Below, in pieces: positions 8,699 through 16,376 of a stretch of 64,000 nt of DNA. This DNA is from CAVVEC01 sp963747105 (GTDB lineage Bacteria; Acidobacteriota; Terriglobia; Terriglobales; Acidobacteriaceae). The notes under the pieces were generated by a model that was not told where the DNA came from, made no database searches, and saw only the letters and a list, made by a program, of their open reading frames with translations. Position numbers and translations under genes: made by a program. Position 1 is the stretch's first letter. The number at the start of each line of letters is the position of its first letter. The stretch is from the NCBI GenBank assembly GCA_963747105.1, contig CAVVEC010000016.1:1128713-1192712 (forward strand), in the 5' to 3' direction.

Positions 8699-9058
8699 AT
8701 GTATTCTGCCCAGGTACTCGACCACTTCGAACACCCGCGTAACCCTGGTGAAGTCACCGACCCGGACGCTGCGGCGCAAGTCGAAAATCCTGGGTGCGGC
8801 GATATCTTGCAATTGACCATGAAGATCACAAACGGCCGCATCGCCGAGATTCGGTTTCGGGCGAAGGGTTGCGTTGCCGCCATGGCTTGCGGTTCCGCTC
8901 TTACAGAGTTGGTGCAGGGAAGAACGCTGGAGCAGGCCCGCCGATTGCGCCGGGAAGAACTGGTGGGAGCTGTCGGAGGTTTGCCGGATGCTTCTGCTCA
9001 TGCCGGCCATCTGGCAATGGATGCGCTGCAGCAGATTTTGAAAGAAATCAAAATCTAG
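8699..9058 (+). CDS. IscU/NifU-like iron-sulfur cluster scaffold
   Basis: The 119-residue protein is an IscU/NifU N-terminal domain: YSAQVLDHFEHPRNPGEV, NPGCGD with the first cluster cysteine (about residue 38), GCVAAMACGSALTEL with two more cysteines, and an AHAGHLAMDALQQIL C-terminus. In the Isc/Nif pathways such scaffolds assemble Fe-S clusters using sulfur from a cysteine desulfurase; one is encoded at 28358-29524. HAGHLA replaces the IscU HCS region, so the canonical third cysteine there is missing, as in a subfamily of shortened NifU-like proteins. Confidence 0.8.
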   Translation: MYSAQVLDHFEHPRNPGEVTDPDAAAQVENPGCGDILQLTMKITNGRIAEIRFRAKGCVAAMACGSALTELVQGRTLEQARRLRREELVGAVGGLPDASAHAGHLAMDALQQILKEIKI

Positions 9059-9103
9059 CCACGGATTCTCACTGATGAGCGCGGATCGCTCCCGCCCTTT
9101 TTG

Positions 9104-9291
9104 TCATTCTGAGCGCAGGGACTGCTTCGCAACGCGAAGCGTGCCGCAGTCGAAGGACCCCTACCATGCCGGTACAGTACAGTGCCTGCGTGCTTGCGTC
9201 GTGTCGGAAGAATACCCTCCGACATTGCTCGGGACGAATGGGGTAGAGGGATCCCCTCGGCTTGGCTCAGGGCGGGCTCCGCTCAGGATAA
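9104..9291. repeat. Intergenic repeat-like element with inverted ends
   Basis: The gap after the iscU-like gene begins TCATTCTGAGCG (9104-9115) and ends CGCTCAGGATAA (9280-9291), imperfect inverted repeats of each other. Similar sequence (GCTGAGGATGACAGAGG near 43213, GTCATCTCGAGCGGAGC near 47256) recurs elsewhere in the window, suggesting a dispersed non-coding repeat family. No protein is encoded. Confidence 0.35.
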
Positions 9292-9297
9292 CCATTC

Positions 9298-10011
9298 TTA
9301 TCCTCGGCTAACACGATCCGGCCAATAAACCGTCCAGCCGCGATCGCAGGCCGTCTTCTCCAGATCAGGATTCGGATTCACCGCGAACGCATGCCGCGCC
9401 ATGGCAAGCATCTCTCGATCCCAACGCGAATTACCGAACGCCGCGTCCGGATCTTTGCGGACGACGCCCCGGATCGCCTGCGGTTTGCCTTCGCCCGTGG
9501 GAACCCGTACAAGACAGTCGGTAATGCGGCGATCTCTTACTTGGGCGTAAGCGGCAAGGATTCGATCCTCGGCAATGTCAAAGTGCTTCATTCCTGCCCG
9601 GATCACCCACTCGTTGGTGGAAGAGACGGCCCAGACATCGCAACCTGAATTCTGTAACCGGCGCACCAGTTCGCGCATCTCGGGGAAGATCTGGGTGGCG
9701 AAGTTCTCATTGAAGAACCGATTCGCGACTCGCTGCACTTCGGCTTCGGTCAGCCCGTGGTGCATGGTCACCATCTCACCGCACATATCGTCCTCACTGA
9801 CCTTGCCGGCTTTATAATCGGCATAGCGCGGAAGCGCCCAGCGCCTGATTTCATCCGAAACCACGCCCTGTTTCAGTTCCCACACGAAGAATCCCTCGCC
9901 GGCGTCGCCCGCCCACAAGGTGCCGTCGCAGTCGAAAACGGCGAACTGGGGGTGAAGGCGCAGCACGGAATCGATGAACTCAGCAGATTGATTAGTCTTG
10001 CTGGCGGTCAC
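9298..10011 (-). CDS. HAD-superfamily phosphatase, subfamily IB
   Basis: The 237-residue protein carries HAD motif I in FAVFDCDGTLWAG, motif II in VWAVSSTNEW and motif III/IV in KPQAIRG...AFGNSRWDREML. The helical cap between motifs I and II and the overall length fit subfamily IB (phosphoserine-phosphatase-like). The start is a GTG at 10011. It is the last gene of a three-gene reverse-strand run with the MocA-like and XdhC genes. The phosphorylated substrate cannot be told from sequence. Confidence 0.75.
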   Translation of the reverse strand: MTASKTNQSAEFIDSVLRLHPQFAVFDCDGTLWAGDAGEGFFVWELKQGVVSDEIRRWALPRYADYKAGKVSEDDMCGEMVTMHHGLTEAEVQRVANRFFNENFATQIFPEMRELVRRLQNSGCDVWAVSSTNEWVIRAGMKHFDIAEDRILAAYAQVRDRRITDCLVRVPTGEGKPQAIRGVVRKDPDAAFGNSRWDREMLAMARHAFAVNPNPDLEKTACDRGWTVYWPDRVSRG

Positions 10012-10035
10012 TGGTCGCGATCCATTCCCAAGAGA

Positions 10036-10680
10036 TTACTTCTGCAGTGGTGAAGTTGAAATTAGCGCCGCATACTCCTCTGGCGTGTCCACGTTCAAGG
10101 TAACAAACGGATCGTCCACGGCGACATATTCGATGTGTTGCCGATTCTGGTGCTCCAAATCCCGCGCCGATGCCGTCACCGGAGCTTTCAGGAATGCTTC
10201 GATCATATTGCGGTCCACCAGGATGGGATGCCCGTGTCGGCCGTGGTATTCAGGCACAACCGCCCATTTGCCCATCGCAGCCGTTGCAAACGCGCTACAC
10301 AGCGCCTGCAGCGTTGCGGAGTTCGCCGGGGGCCGATCGACCAGAGTGAGGATGGCAGCATCGCGTCCGTGGTTCAGGACTTCCTGCAGGCCGACTTGAA
10401 GCGAGCTGAACTGCCCGCGCTCGGGTGCCGGATTGCCCACCAGGGATGCGCCATTGGCGTAAACAATCGGAGCTAGAGCGGGCTCATTCTTTCCTGCAAC
10501 CACGATCACCATCTCGCTGAACGGGCTGAGAGACTGGATGGCAGCGGAGAGGAAAGTTTGCCTGGTAAGTGGAGCCCCAGGCGCCGCTGGTGGCCACGGC
10601 AGCAGCGCTTTGTCGGTTCCCATGCGCGTGGACTCGCCGGCGGCAAGGATCACAGCACACAAGCTGGGCGCTCGGGTCAT
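10036..10680 (-). CDS. MocA-like molybdenum cofactor nucleotidyltransferase
   Basis: The 214-residue protein has the MobA/MocA nucleotidyltransferase signature LCAVILAAGESTRMGTDKAL, an LTLVDRPP metal-binding region and a HGRHGHPILVD motif. MocA-type enzymes convert Mo-molybdopterin to the cytosine dinucleotide form used by xanthine dehydrogenase-type enzymes. The ATG at 10680 is preferred to an upstream start at 10704 because TATCTT ends exactly six bases before it. The XdhC gene just upstream supports this role, although no molybdenum hydroxylase is in the window. Confidence 0.75.
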   Translation of the reverse strand: MTRAPSLCAVILAAGESTRMGTDKALLPWPPAAPGAPLTRQTFLSAAIQSLSPFSEMVIVVAGKNEPALAPIVYANGASLVGNPAPERGQFSSLQVGLQEVLNHGRDAAILTLVDRPPANSATLQALCSAFATAAMGKWAVVPEYHGRHGHPILVDRNMIEAFLKAPVTASARDLEHQNRQHIEYVAVDDPFVTLNVDTPEEYAALISTSPLQK

Positions 10681-10692
10681 GAGTGGAAGATA
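10681..10692 (-). promoter_or_regulatory. Leaderless-type -10 of mocA-like gene
   Basis: On the reverse strand TATCTT (10692-10687) ends six bases before the ATG at 10680. The match to TATAAT is 4/6. Confidence 0.35.
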
Positions 10693-10789
10693 GCAGAAAG
10701 ACAAGGGGAAGTCAGTGTGGAGTCAGAACAGTTTAACCGTAAACGGCGCAGAGAACGCAGATTAGTGAGCACACTTATTTCTTCCGCGA

Positions 10790-11668
10790 TCAAGGCTTTC
10801 TTTCAGTTTCTTCGAGGGAGACACTTGGCCCCGCCGCAGGCACGGACTCGGCGCTGGCTTGGTGCGACCTAAACCAGCTCATGTGCGGCAGCGCCCGTTC
10901 GGCACGACGGCGGACCGCGATCAGTTCAGCCGTGATGGCCACGGCGATCTCTTCCGGTGTGATCGCCCCAATATCCAGACCGACCGGAGCGTGAACGCGG
11001 TCGAACAACTCCGGCGCGAGACCTTCCTTGACTAGCTCGCGAAAAATCGTGATCGTCTTTCGCTTGGATCCAATCATCCCGACATACCGCGCCTGCGTCT
11101 GCACCGCCCAGCGCAGCACGCGCATGTCGTCGCGGTGGCCGCGAGTGACGATGACGATGTACGACGACTCCTTCGGCAAGAGCTGCGCCATGGCTTGGTC
11201 GAAGTCCACGGCCAGTACTTCCTGAGCGTCTGGGAAGCGCTCGCGGTTGGCGTAAGCTTCGCGGTCGTCGACCACGGTCACGTCAAATCCAGCACTTCTG
11301 GCAACTCGGTAAAGATTTACAGAAACGTGACCTGCGCCGAAAATATAAAGTAATGCTGGAGGGAGCACCGGCTCGATGAAAATATCCAAGGTTCCGCCGC
11401 AGACCAGGCCGGTATCGTACTTGGGATCCTGATTCAGGTTGAAGGTCAGGCTGCGGGGCTTCTCGGTTTCCATCACTTCGCGGGCGGCCTGCCACACCTC
11501 GGCCTCGACGCATCCTCCGCCAATCGTGCCTGCGATGGAGCCGTCGTCGCGCACCAACATTTTGGCAGTCTCGAACGAGGGGATTGATCCGCGGACGTTC
11601 ACGATGGTGGCCACCGCGCCCCGGCGGCCCTCCTGGCGTAGCTTGACGATTTCCTCGTAGATGTCCAT
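10790..11668 (-). CDS. XdhC/CoxI-family molybdenum hydroxylase maturation protein
   Basis: The protein has an N-terminal XdhC_CoxI domain (GAVATIVNVRGSIPSFETAK, AGTIGGGCVEAEV, DTGLVCGGTLDIFIEP) and a C-terminal Rossmann domain (LYIFGAGHVSVNLYRVAR, VVDDREAYANRERFPDA, GMIGSKRK). XdhC binds molybdenum cofactor and inserts its sulfurated form into xanthine dehydrogenase-like enzymes. ATG 11668 is chosen over TTG 11674. The C-terminal 30 residues are low-complexity. It is followed on the same strand by the MocA-like gene, a common pairing. Confidence 0.85.
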   Translation of the reverse strand: MDIYEEIVKLRQEGRRGAVATIVNVRGSIPSFETAKMLVRDDGSIAGTIGGGCVEAEVWQAAREVMETEKPRSLTFNLNQDPKYDTGLVCGGTLDIFIEPVLPPALLYIFGAGHVSVNLYRVARSAGFDVTVVDDREAYANRERFPDAQEVLAVDFDQAMAQLLPKESSYIVIVTRGHRDDMRVLRWAVQTQARYVGMIGSKRKTITIFRELVKEGLAPELFDRVHAPVGLDIGAITPEEIAVAITAELIAVRRRAERALPHMSWFRSHQASAESVPAAGPSVSLEETERKP

Positions 11669-11776
11669 GCCCAAACTCGATTATTGGCATTCCCACGGGG
11701 TTAAGTCAACGCCGAGGTAACGTCGAGTCGCCGTTTCTTGACCTCGGGGAGTATCATTAGAGATACGGAGGGAGAA

Positions 11777-12004
11777 ATGTCTCAGCAGAGGTCGCCGACA
11801 GAGGTGTTGACCGGTGAGAAGCACGAGCGAGTTGGGACTATCAAAGTAATGACCAACGACCAAATGCCGGATCTGGGCAAGTCGATTAATGTCTTCAATA
11901 ACGATCCCCGCGTTAAGAATCCGTTCCTGCGAAACGGCAACTCGCGGCCCGGGCCATCGGGAAAAACTCCGGCAGCTAGCAATTCCTCCACGCCGAAGAA
12001 ATAG
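11777..12004 (+). CDS. Small hypothetical protein upstream of DUF6338-like gene
   Basis: A 75-residue frame starts at ATG 11777 with GGAGGGAG upstream and ends three bases before the next gene. The sequence is polar (HERVGTIKVMTNDQMPDLGK, then INVFNNDPRVKNPFL) with a proline/serine/lysine-rich disordered tail. I do not recognise it. Tight coupling to the membrane protein gene downstream suggests a shared function. Confidence 0.5.
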   Translation: MSQQRSPTEVLTGEKHERVGTIKVMTNDQMPDLGKSINVFNNDPRVKNPFLRNGNSRPGPSGKTPAASNSSTPKK

Positions 12005-12007
12005 CGA

Positions 12008-12782
12008 ATGCAATTCGACGTAACGGGGTTTCTCATCTTTCTGGGTTTTATCCTGCCAGGCTTTCTCGCACAGCGGGCGCGGTACTCCCTCGCCCCTCGG
12101 TCACTTAAACCCGTCTCGCCAGTGGCGGAGGTCGGCGAGTTCGTGCTTGCTGGTGTCTGGGTTCATGTTTTCTTGGTCGTTATCCTTAGGCTGTACTTCT
12201 CGGCCTTCGAAAAACCGTACTTTGCTGCCCTCGTAAACACTTTCTACTACGGAACTCTTTCCAAGTTTCTCTGGACTTATCGGGCCCTTGTTTTCGCCTA
12301 CCTAGTTCTGTCCTTAGGTAGTCGGCTATTGGTTCGGGTTCATTCAGGGGTGGTCAATTATCAAACAGCCGATCCGGAGTTGGATAGTGCGCAAGGCATT
12401 TTCGAAACGATTGCTCGCAAGACTTGGCATACCGGGGTTCCTGCAAGAAGACCCAGTATGGTACTTTGTGCTGAAACAAGAGAGTGCCGCGACAATGGTA
12501 TTTCTGCAAGTGGAAATGAAGAACGGCACCGGAGTCTATACGGGAAGACTAAGGAGTTACGGAATTCTTGATGACTCCGTGAAAAGCAAGGATTTCTACC
12601 TAGAAGATGTTTACTTCAGGCAGAATCCCTCCGATTCGTTCAGCCAATTGGATTGCAACGGGCTTCTTGTGAACTTTGAAGATGTGAGCACTATTCAGGT
12701 TTATAAGGGTGAACCGGCTGATTTTCTTGTGCGGCAAGCAACAGAGTCCGCCGACGCGGCCAGACCCGAACCGGAAGCTTGA
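12008..12782 (+). CDS. Membrane protein resembling DUF6338, frameshifted
   Basis: The first frame (12008 to about 12385) encodes an N-terminal membrane domain: FLIFLGFILPGFLAQRARY, then a second hydrophobic stretch VHVFLVVILRLYFSAF and a third YRALVFAYLVLSLGSRLLV. The frame then shifts near 12385 and continues to 12782 with a soluble domain (DPVWYFVLKQES, VYTGRLRSYGILDD, KDFYLEDVYF) that ends around residue 257. This layout, membrane anchor plus a small beta-rich domain sensing or binding something, matches my recollection of DUF6338 proteins. Function is unknown. Confidence 0.5.
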
Positions 12783-12848
12783 CGCTGGATCAGAATACTT
12801 TAGGCGAGGAATTGTGGTTGAGCTTTCGCAGGCGGCAGGAAAGACTTC

Positions 12849-13871
12849 ATGAAAGCCGTTCGCATCCACGAATTCGGCGGTCCGGAAGTTCTTCGCTACG
12901 AAGACGTACCCGATCCCAAGCCACGCAAGGATCAGGTTTTAGTACGGGTCAAAGCCTGCGCGCTGAATCATCTCGATATCTGGGTGCGCAAAGGGCTCCC
13001 CGGTGTGAACTTGCCGCACATCCTGGGCAGCGACATTGCAGGTGAGATTGTTGAAGTCGGCGAATACATCACCGGATTCACAGCCGGACAGCGCGTGCTG
13101 CTGGCGCCGATGCATTTCTGCAATCGCTGCGCAAAGTGCGTCGCCGGAGTGCAGAATCAGTGCCGCGAATTCACCGCGCTCGGCAATGCCGTCGACGGTG
13201 GGAACTGTGAATTGATCGCGGTGCCGGCGGTAAATGTGATCCCCATTCCCGACCGTCTCGACTTCAATCAAGCGGCCAGCGTGCCGCTGGTTTTCCTGAC
13301 GGCTTGGCACATGCTCGTAGGTCGGGCCGGAATTCGTGTCGGTCAGACCGTGTTAGTTCTGGGCGCCGGTTCCGGCGTCGGCATCGCCGCCATTCAGATT
13401 GCCAAGCTGTTTCGTGCGCGCGTAATCACGACCGCAGGAGACGAGAAGAAGCTGGAAAGGGCCTTCGCGCTGGGCGCCGATTACGGCATTAACCACTATC
13501 AACAGAAAATCTCGCAAGAAGTCAGAAAGATTACCGACAAAGAAGGAGTAGACATTGTGGTAGAGCACGTGGGCACGGCCACTTGGGAAGAGAGTATGAA
13601 GTCGCTTAAGCCGGGAGGGACGATTGTCACGTGCGGTGCGACCACTGGCTTCAACGCCGCATTCGACTTGCGTTTTCTCTTTTCGCGCGAGCTTTCTTTC
13701 CTCGGTTCTTACATGGGAACGATGGGAGAGCTGTACGCCGTGCTGGATCATGTCTTCGCGGGACGGCTGAAAGCAGTCGTGGACCGCGTCTTTCTTCTGC
13801 AGGAAACGCGCGCGGCCCACGAATACATGGAGAAGAGCCAGATGTTTGGGAAGATCGTGCTGAATCCGTAG
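12849..13871 (+). CDS. Zinc-binding medium-chain dehydrogenase/reductase
   Basis: The 340-residue protein is an MDR-family oxidoreductase: KAVRIHEFGGPEVLRYEDVP start, GxDxAGEIVEVG GroES-like domain, structural zinc cysteines in CNRCAKCVAGVQNQC (about residues 95-110), and the NAD(P)-binding VLVLGAGSGVGIAAIQIAKL motif. Catalytic-zinc ligands are less clear, and the sequence sits between alcohol dehydrogenases and quinone oxidoreductases. AGGAAAG precedes the ATG. Substrate is not predictable. Confidence 0.85.
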   Translation: MKAVRIHEFGGPEVLRYEDVPDPKPRKDQVLVRVKACALNHLDIWVRKGLPGVNLPHILGSDIAGEIVEVGEYITGFTAGQRVLLAPMHFCNRCAKCVAGVQNQCREFTALGNAVDGGNCELIAVPAVNVIPIPDRLDFNQAASVPLVFLTAWHMLVGRAGIRVGQTVLVLGAGSGVGIAAIQIAKLFRARVITTAGDEKKLERAFALGADYGINHYQQKISQEVRKITDKEGVDIVVEHVGTATWEESMKSLKPGGTIVTCGATTGFNAAFDLRFLFSRELSFLGSYMGTMGELYAVLDHVFAGRLKAVVDRVFLLQETRAAHEYMEKSQMFGKIVLNP

Positions 13872-14238
13872 GCTATGAACTCACTGACGTAATGTATCGA
13901 CGGTAAGTGCTGACATGTCTCTCTTGCGCATTGCCGACTCAATGTACATCGGCGTTCTCGACGTAACCGCTGCTTCCGCCTGGTACGTCGAAAAGTTGGG
14001 CCTCCAGGAGGTGGTCTCGATGGAAGACGAAGAGGGTTGCATTTCGCTGGCGTTCTCGAAAAAAGAAATGACGGCAATTACCCTCGGTCCTCGGGACAGG
14101 GCCTCCGACGGGAATACTCTGATGCTGTACGCATCAAATGTCGAAAGGGCAAGAGAAAAATTGATCTCTCGCGGCGTCAGGGTCGGGCCGATCGAAGAGG
14201 ATCGCCAGGGGACACATTATTTCGTGATCCGGGACCTA

Positions 14239-14263
14239 TTGAGCATTGCATAATATAGTTACA
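14239..14263. repeat. IS630-type left terminal inverted repeat
   Basis: The end starts TTGAGCATTGCATAATATAG and pairs with the complement of 15304-15328 at 22 of 25 positions. The shared core is ATAATATAGT. Confidence 0.9.
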
Positions 14264-15274
14264 GAGGAAACAGTTCCGCCTGCCGCCAGAAGGCGATGAC
14301 CAACGTGGGTCGCTTGCGCATGCGGCGCAGAGCCTTGCGGGCATAATGGCTTAACTGGCCAAAGTTCTGCGGGCAGAAGTTGGGCAGTTCGTGTTGCTTC
14401 CAGTGCGACCACAGGTACTCGACCGGATTCAGTTCCGGCGCATAGCCGGGAAGAAACTCCACCCACAAGCGCCCGCGCTGCTGGCGGATGAACTCCCAGG
14501 TCATGCGGCTGCGATGGCCGGTTAGTCCGTCCCAGACGACCAGCAGCTTGCCCGGAAGGTGGCGCAGCAAGTGCTCCAGGAACTCAATGACCTGCGGGCT
14601 GCGAATGGTCCCGGGAAAGAGTCGGAAGTAGAAGTTCCACCACGTCACCCCCGCCATGGCCGACAGCGTCTTCCAGTTGAAGTGATATTGCAGCACCGGC
14701 GTCTGTCCCTTCGGCGCCCAGGTGCGACAGCGGTGCGGGCGTTCGCTCAGTCCGCTTTCGTCGATGAAGACGATGGTGCGGCCCTCTTTTTGGGCTTTTT
14801 TTTAATCTCCGGCCAGCGCTCCCGTTTCCAGCGACGGATCTTCTCTTCGTCGCGTTCCAGCGCACGTCCTACCGGACGCTGGCAACTCCAGCCCAGTTGC
14901 CGCAGAATCCGCCAGGCTTGCGATGGGTGATACTTCACCCCGCATTCCTGCTCGATCAGATGAGCCACGCGCCACGAAGTCCACAGGCTGGTTTCGTACC
15001 CTAAGGCCTGCGGCCCGCGCTTCAGTCCCTTCTCGATGCGCCGCAGATCCTCGGGCCGTAAGCGGGCTCTGCGCCCAGCGTGTCCCGCCTTCTTCAGCGC
15101 TCGCACTCCACCTTGCTGCAGCTGTGCCGCCCACCGACTCACCGACTGCCGATGCACTCCCACCTGTCGCGCTACCTCTGCCGGATGTACTCCTTGCCGC
15201 AACAGTCGAGCCCCCAACCGCCGCCGCTCCTCCAACTTCTCAAAGTCTCGCCGTACTCCCGCCGGGTTTCCCAT
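14259..15274 (-). CDS. IS630-family transposase, two frames joined by -1 frameshift
   Basis: Frame A (15274-14747) gives an HTH domain: EVARQVGVHRQSVSRWAAQ then winged-helix LKKAGHAGRRARLRPEDL. Frame B, reached by a -1 shift at 14795-14801, gives the DDE domain with FIDESGLS, VVWDGLTGHRS and APELNPVEYLW supplying D, D and E. The fused protein is about 338 residues, the normal IS630 length. Without the shift frame A ends AAPSSSSTKAD and lacks the catalytic core. The element is complete, so this break is probably functional. Confidence 0.88.
14795..14801 (-). other. Programmed -1 frameshift site A_AAA_AAG in transposase
   Basis: The reverse strand has eight A then G (14803-14795). AAA (14800-14798) and AAG (14797-14795) are both zero-frame codons of frame A and are preceded by A, the canonical X_XXY_YYZ phase. 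A -1 slip leads straight into the DDE frame. Confidence 0.75.
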
Positions 15275-15303
15275 GACCGCAGAGTAGCATAGGATCTCCA
15301 GAA

Positions 15304-15328
15304 TGTCACTATATTATTCAATTCTCAA
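15304..15328. repeat. IS630-type right terminal inverted repeat
   Basis: Read on the reverse strand it starts TTGAGAATTGAATAATATAG, differing from the left end at three positions. It is followed outward by the TA target duplication. Confidence 0.9.
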
Positions 15329-15413
15329 TAGAGGGCAACGAGATTGAAATTACGAAAGAACCTTGAGGCGGAACGGAGCAAGCCGTCACAGCAATCCCCA
15401 CACGGCGCCAACC

Positions 15414-15746
15414 TCAGAGGTCCTGCCATATGCGACCGTCCATCGTGTTCACACTGGGATCGTCTGAACGGTAGCGCACAGTAACCCGCTGATGCCGGTG
15501 AAACTTGCGCTTGGCGTTTTGCATTCTCTTCATCGAAGGGAACAATGGACGCCAGAATGATTCCCCCGTGTATGGCCCGTTGCTGCCCACGGAAAACTCG
15601 TATGCAATTGCCAACCGGACTGTGTCCGAGTTGGAGTTGCCGCGATGTCTGATACGCTCAAGTATCACCTCGGTTACTTCGCCCTCGGCGAGCGGCCATC
15701 GCCAACTCCAGGCCCTCGATACGGCGTCGTACAAATCCTCGAACAT
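15414..15746 (-). CDS. Small DUF3592-like protein
   Basis: This 110-residue protein has a TEVILERIRHRG...VRLAIAYEFSVGSNGPYTGES core and ends RVTVRYRSDDPSVNTMDGRIWQDL. The pattern of a beta-rich domain closing with VRYxxxDPxxN resembles DUF3592, usually found next to membrane segments, but no membrane helix is visible here. It is divergent from nuoB and lies just beyond the interrupted VOC gene. Function unknown. Confidence 0.5.
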   Translation of the reverse strand: MFEDLYDAVSRAWSWRWPLAEGEVTEVILERIRHRGNSNSDTVRLAIAYEFSVGSNGPYTGESFWRPLFPSMKRMQNAKRKFHRHQRVTVRYRSDDPSVNTMDGRIWQDL

Positions 15747-15777
15747 GGTTAGTCGGTATCATAGCTCCAAGGTGGGT

Positions 15778-15789
15778 TAGAATAAATAT
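15778..15789 (+). promoter_or_regulatory. Leaderless-type -10 of nuoB
   Basis: TAGAAT (15778-15783) ends six bases before the ATG at 15790. No Shine-Dalgarno sequence is present. No clear -35. Confidence 0.5.
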
Positions 15790-16349
15790 ATGTCGTCCGA
15801 TCTCAGCTTCGGCCCCTACGTCACAACTGAAAACGGCAAGCGCGTGGTCAAAGAGCTTACCTATGGGAATCCCACCCCGGAAGGCGTAGTGCTCACCACG
15901 ATGGATTCCGCGGTCAACTGGATGCGCAAGAATTCCATTTGGCCGATGACCTTCGGCCTGGCCTGCTGCGCCATTGAGATGATGTCCATGGGGGCTTCGC
16001 GCTTCGATATTGCCCGCTTCGGAGCCGAGGTGTTCCGCCCGTCACCGCGGCAATCCGACCTGATCATCATTGCGGGGCGTGTCTCCAACAAAATGGCGCC
16101 GGTCATTCGCCAGCTTTGGGAGCAGATGCCGGAACCCAAGTGGGTCATCTCCATGGGAGCATGCGCGACTTCGGGCGGCGTGTTCCAGAACTACGCCCTG
16201 GTGCAGAGCGTCAATCAAGTGATTCCGGTGGACGTCTATGTTCCCGGCTGTCCGCCCCGCTGGAGCAGTTGATCTACGCCATCACCCTGCTGCAGGAAAA
16301 AATTCAGAAAGAGCGCGGCACCATGAAGCGCGCATTGAACCTCTCGTAG
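15790..16349 (+). CDS. nuoB: NADH-quinone oxidoreductase subunit B, one frameshift
   Basis: The product is NuoB, the complex I subunit holding cluster N2. TFGLACCAIEMM supplies the tandem cysteines, GACATSGGVF and VPGCPP the others. A one-base loss near 16258 moves the frame after GCPPR; the alternative frame continues EQLIYAITLLQEKIQKER to a stop at 16347-16349, giving the usual length of about 186 residues. No other nuo gene is nearby: a DUF3592-like gene is upstream and a convergent TonB-like gene downstream. Either nuoB is dispersed in this genome or this is a second copy. Confidence 0.9.
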
Positions 16350-16376
16350 GTCGAGCTTGCGGGCTTGCCCCGTCAA

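Larger units (their letters stand above)
14239..15328 (-). mobile_element. IS630-family insertion sequence, 1090 bp, complete
   Basis: The element is bounded by TA duplications (14237-14238 and 15329-15330), the target signature of IS630/Tc1-type elements. Its terminal inverted repeats are 25 bases with 22 identical. It carries one transposase gene in two overlapping phases on the reverse strand. Both ends and both TA copies are intact, and the host gene is restored exactly on excision. Confidence 0.93.
13915..15366 (+). pseudogene. VOC-family (glyoxalase-like) gene interrupted by IS630-type element
   Basis: Codons 1-107 (13915-14235) encode a typical VOC half-barrel protein (IADSMYIGVLDVTAASAWYVEKLGLQ..., YFVIRD). 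The frame is then cut by the element at 14239-15328. Removing the element and one copy of the TA duplication joins 14238 to 15331 and restores VIRDLEGNEIEITKEP followed by a stop at 15364-15366. The rebuilt protein is 119 residues, the normal length for this family. The seamless join shows the insertion is recent. The truncated product ends RDLLSIA at 14253. Confidence 0.9.
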
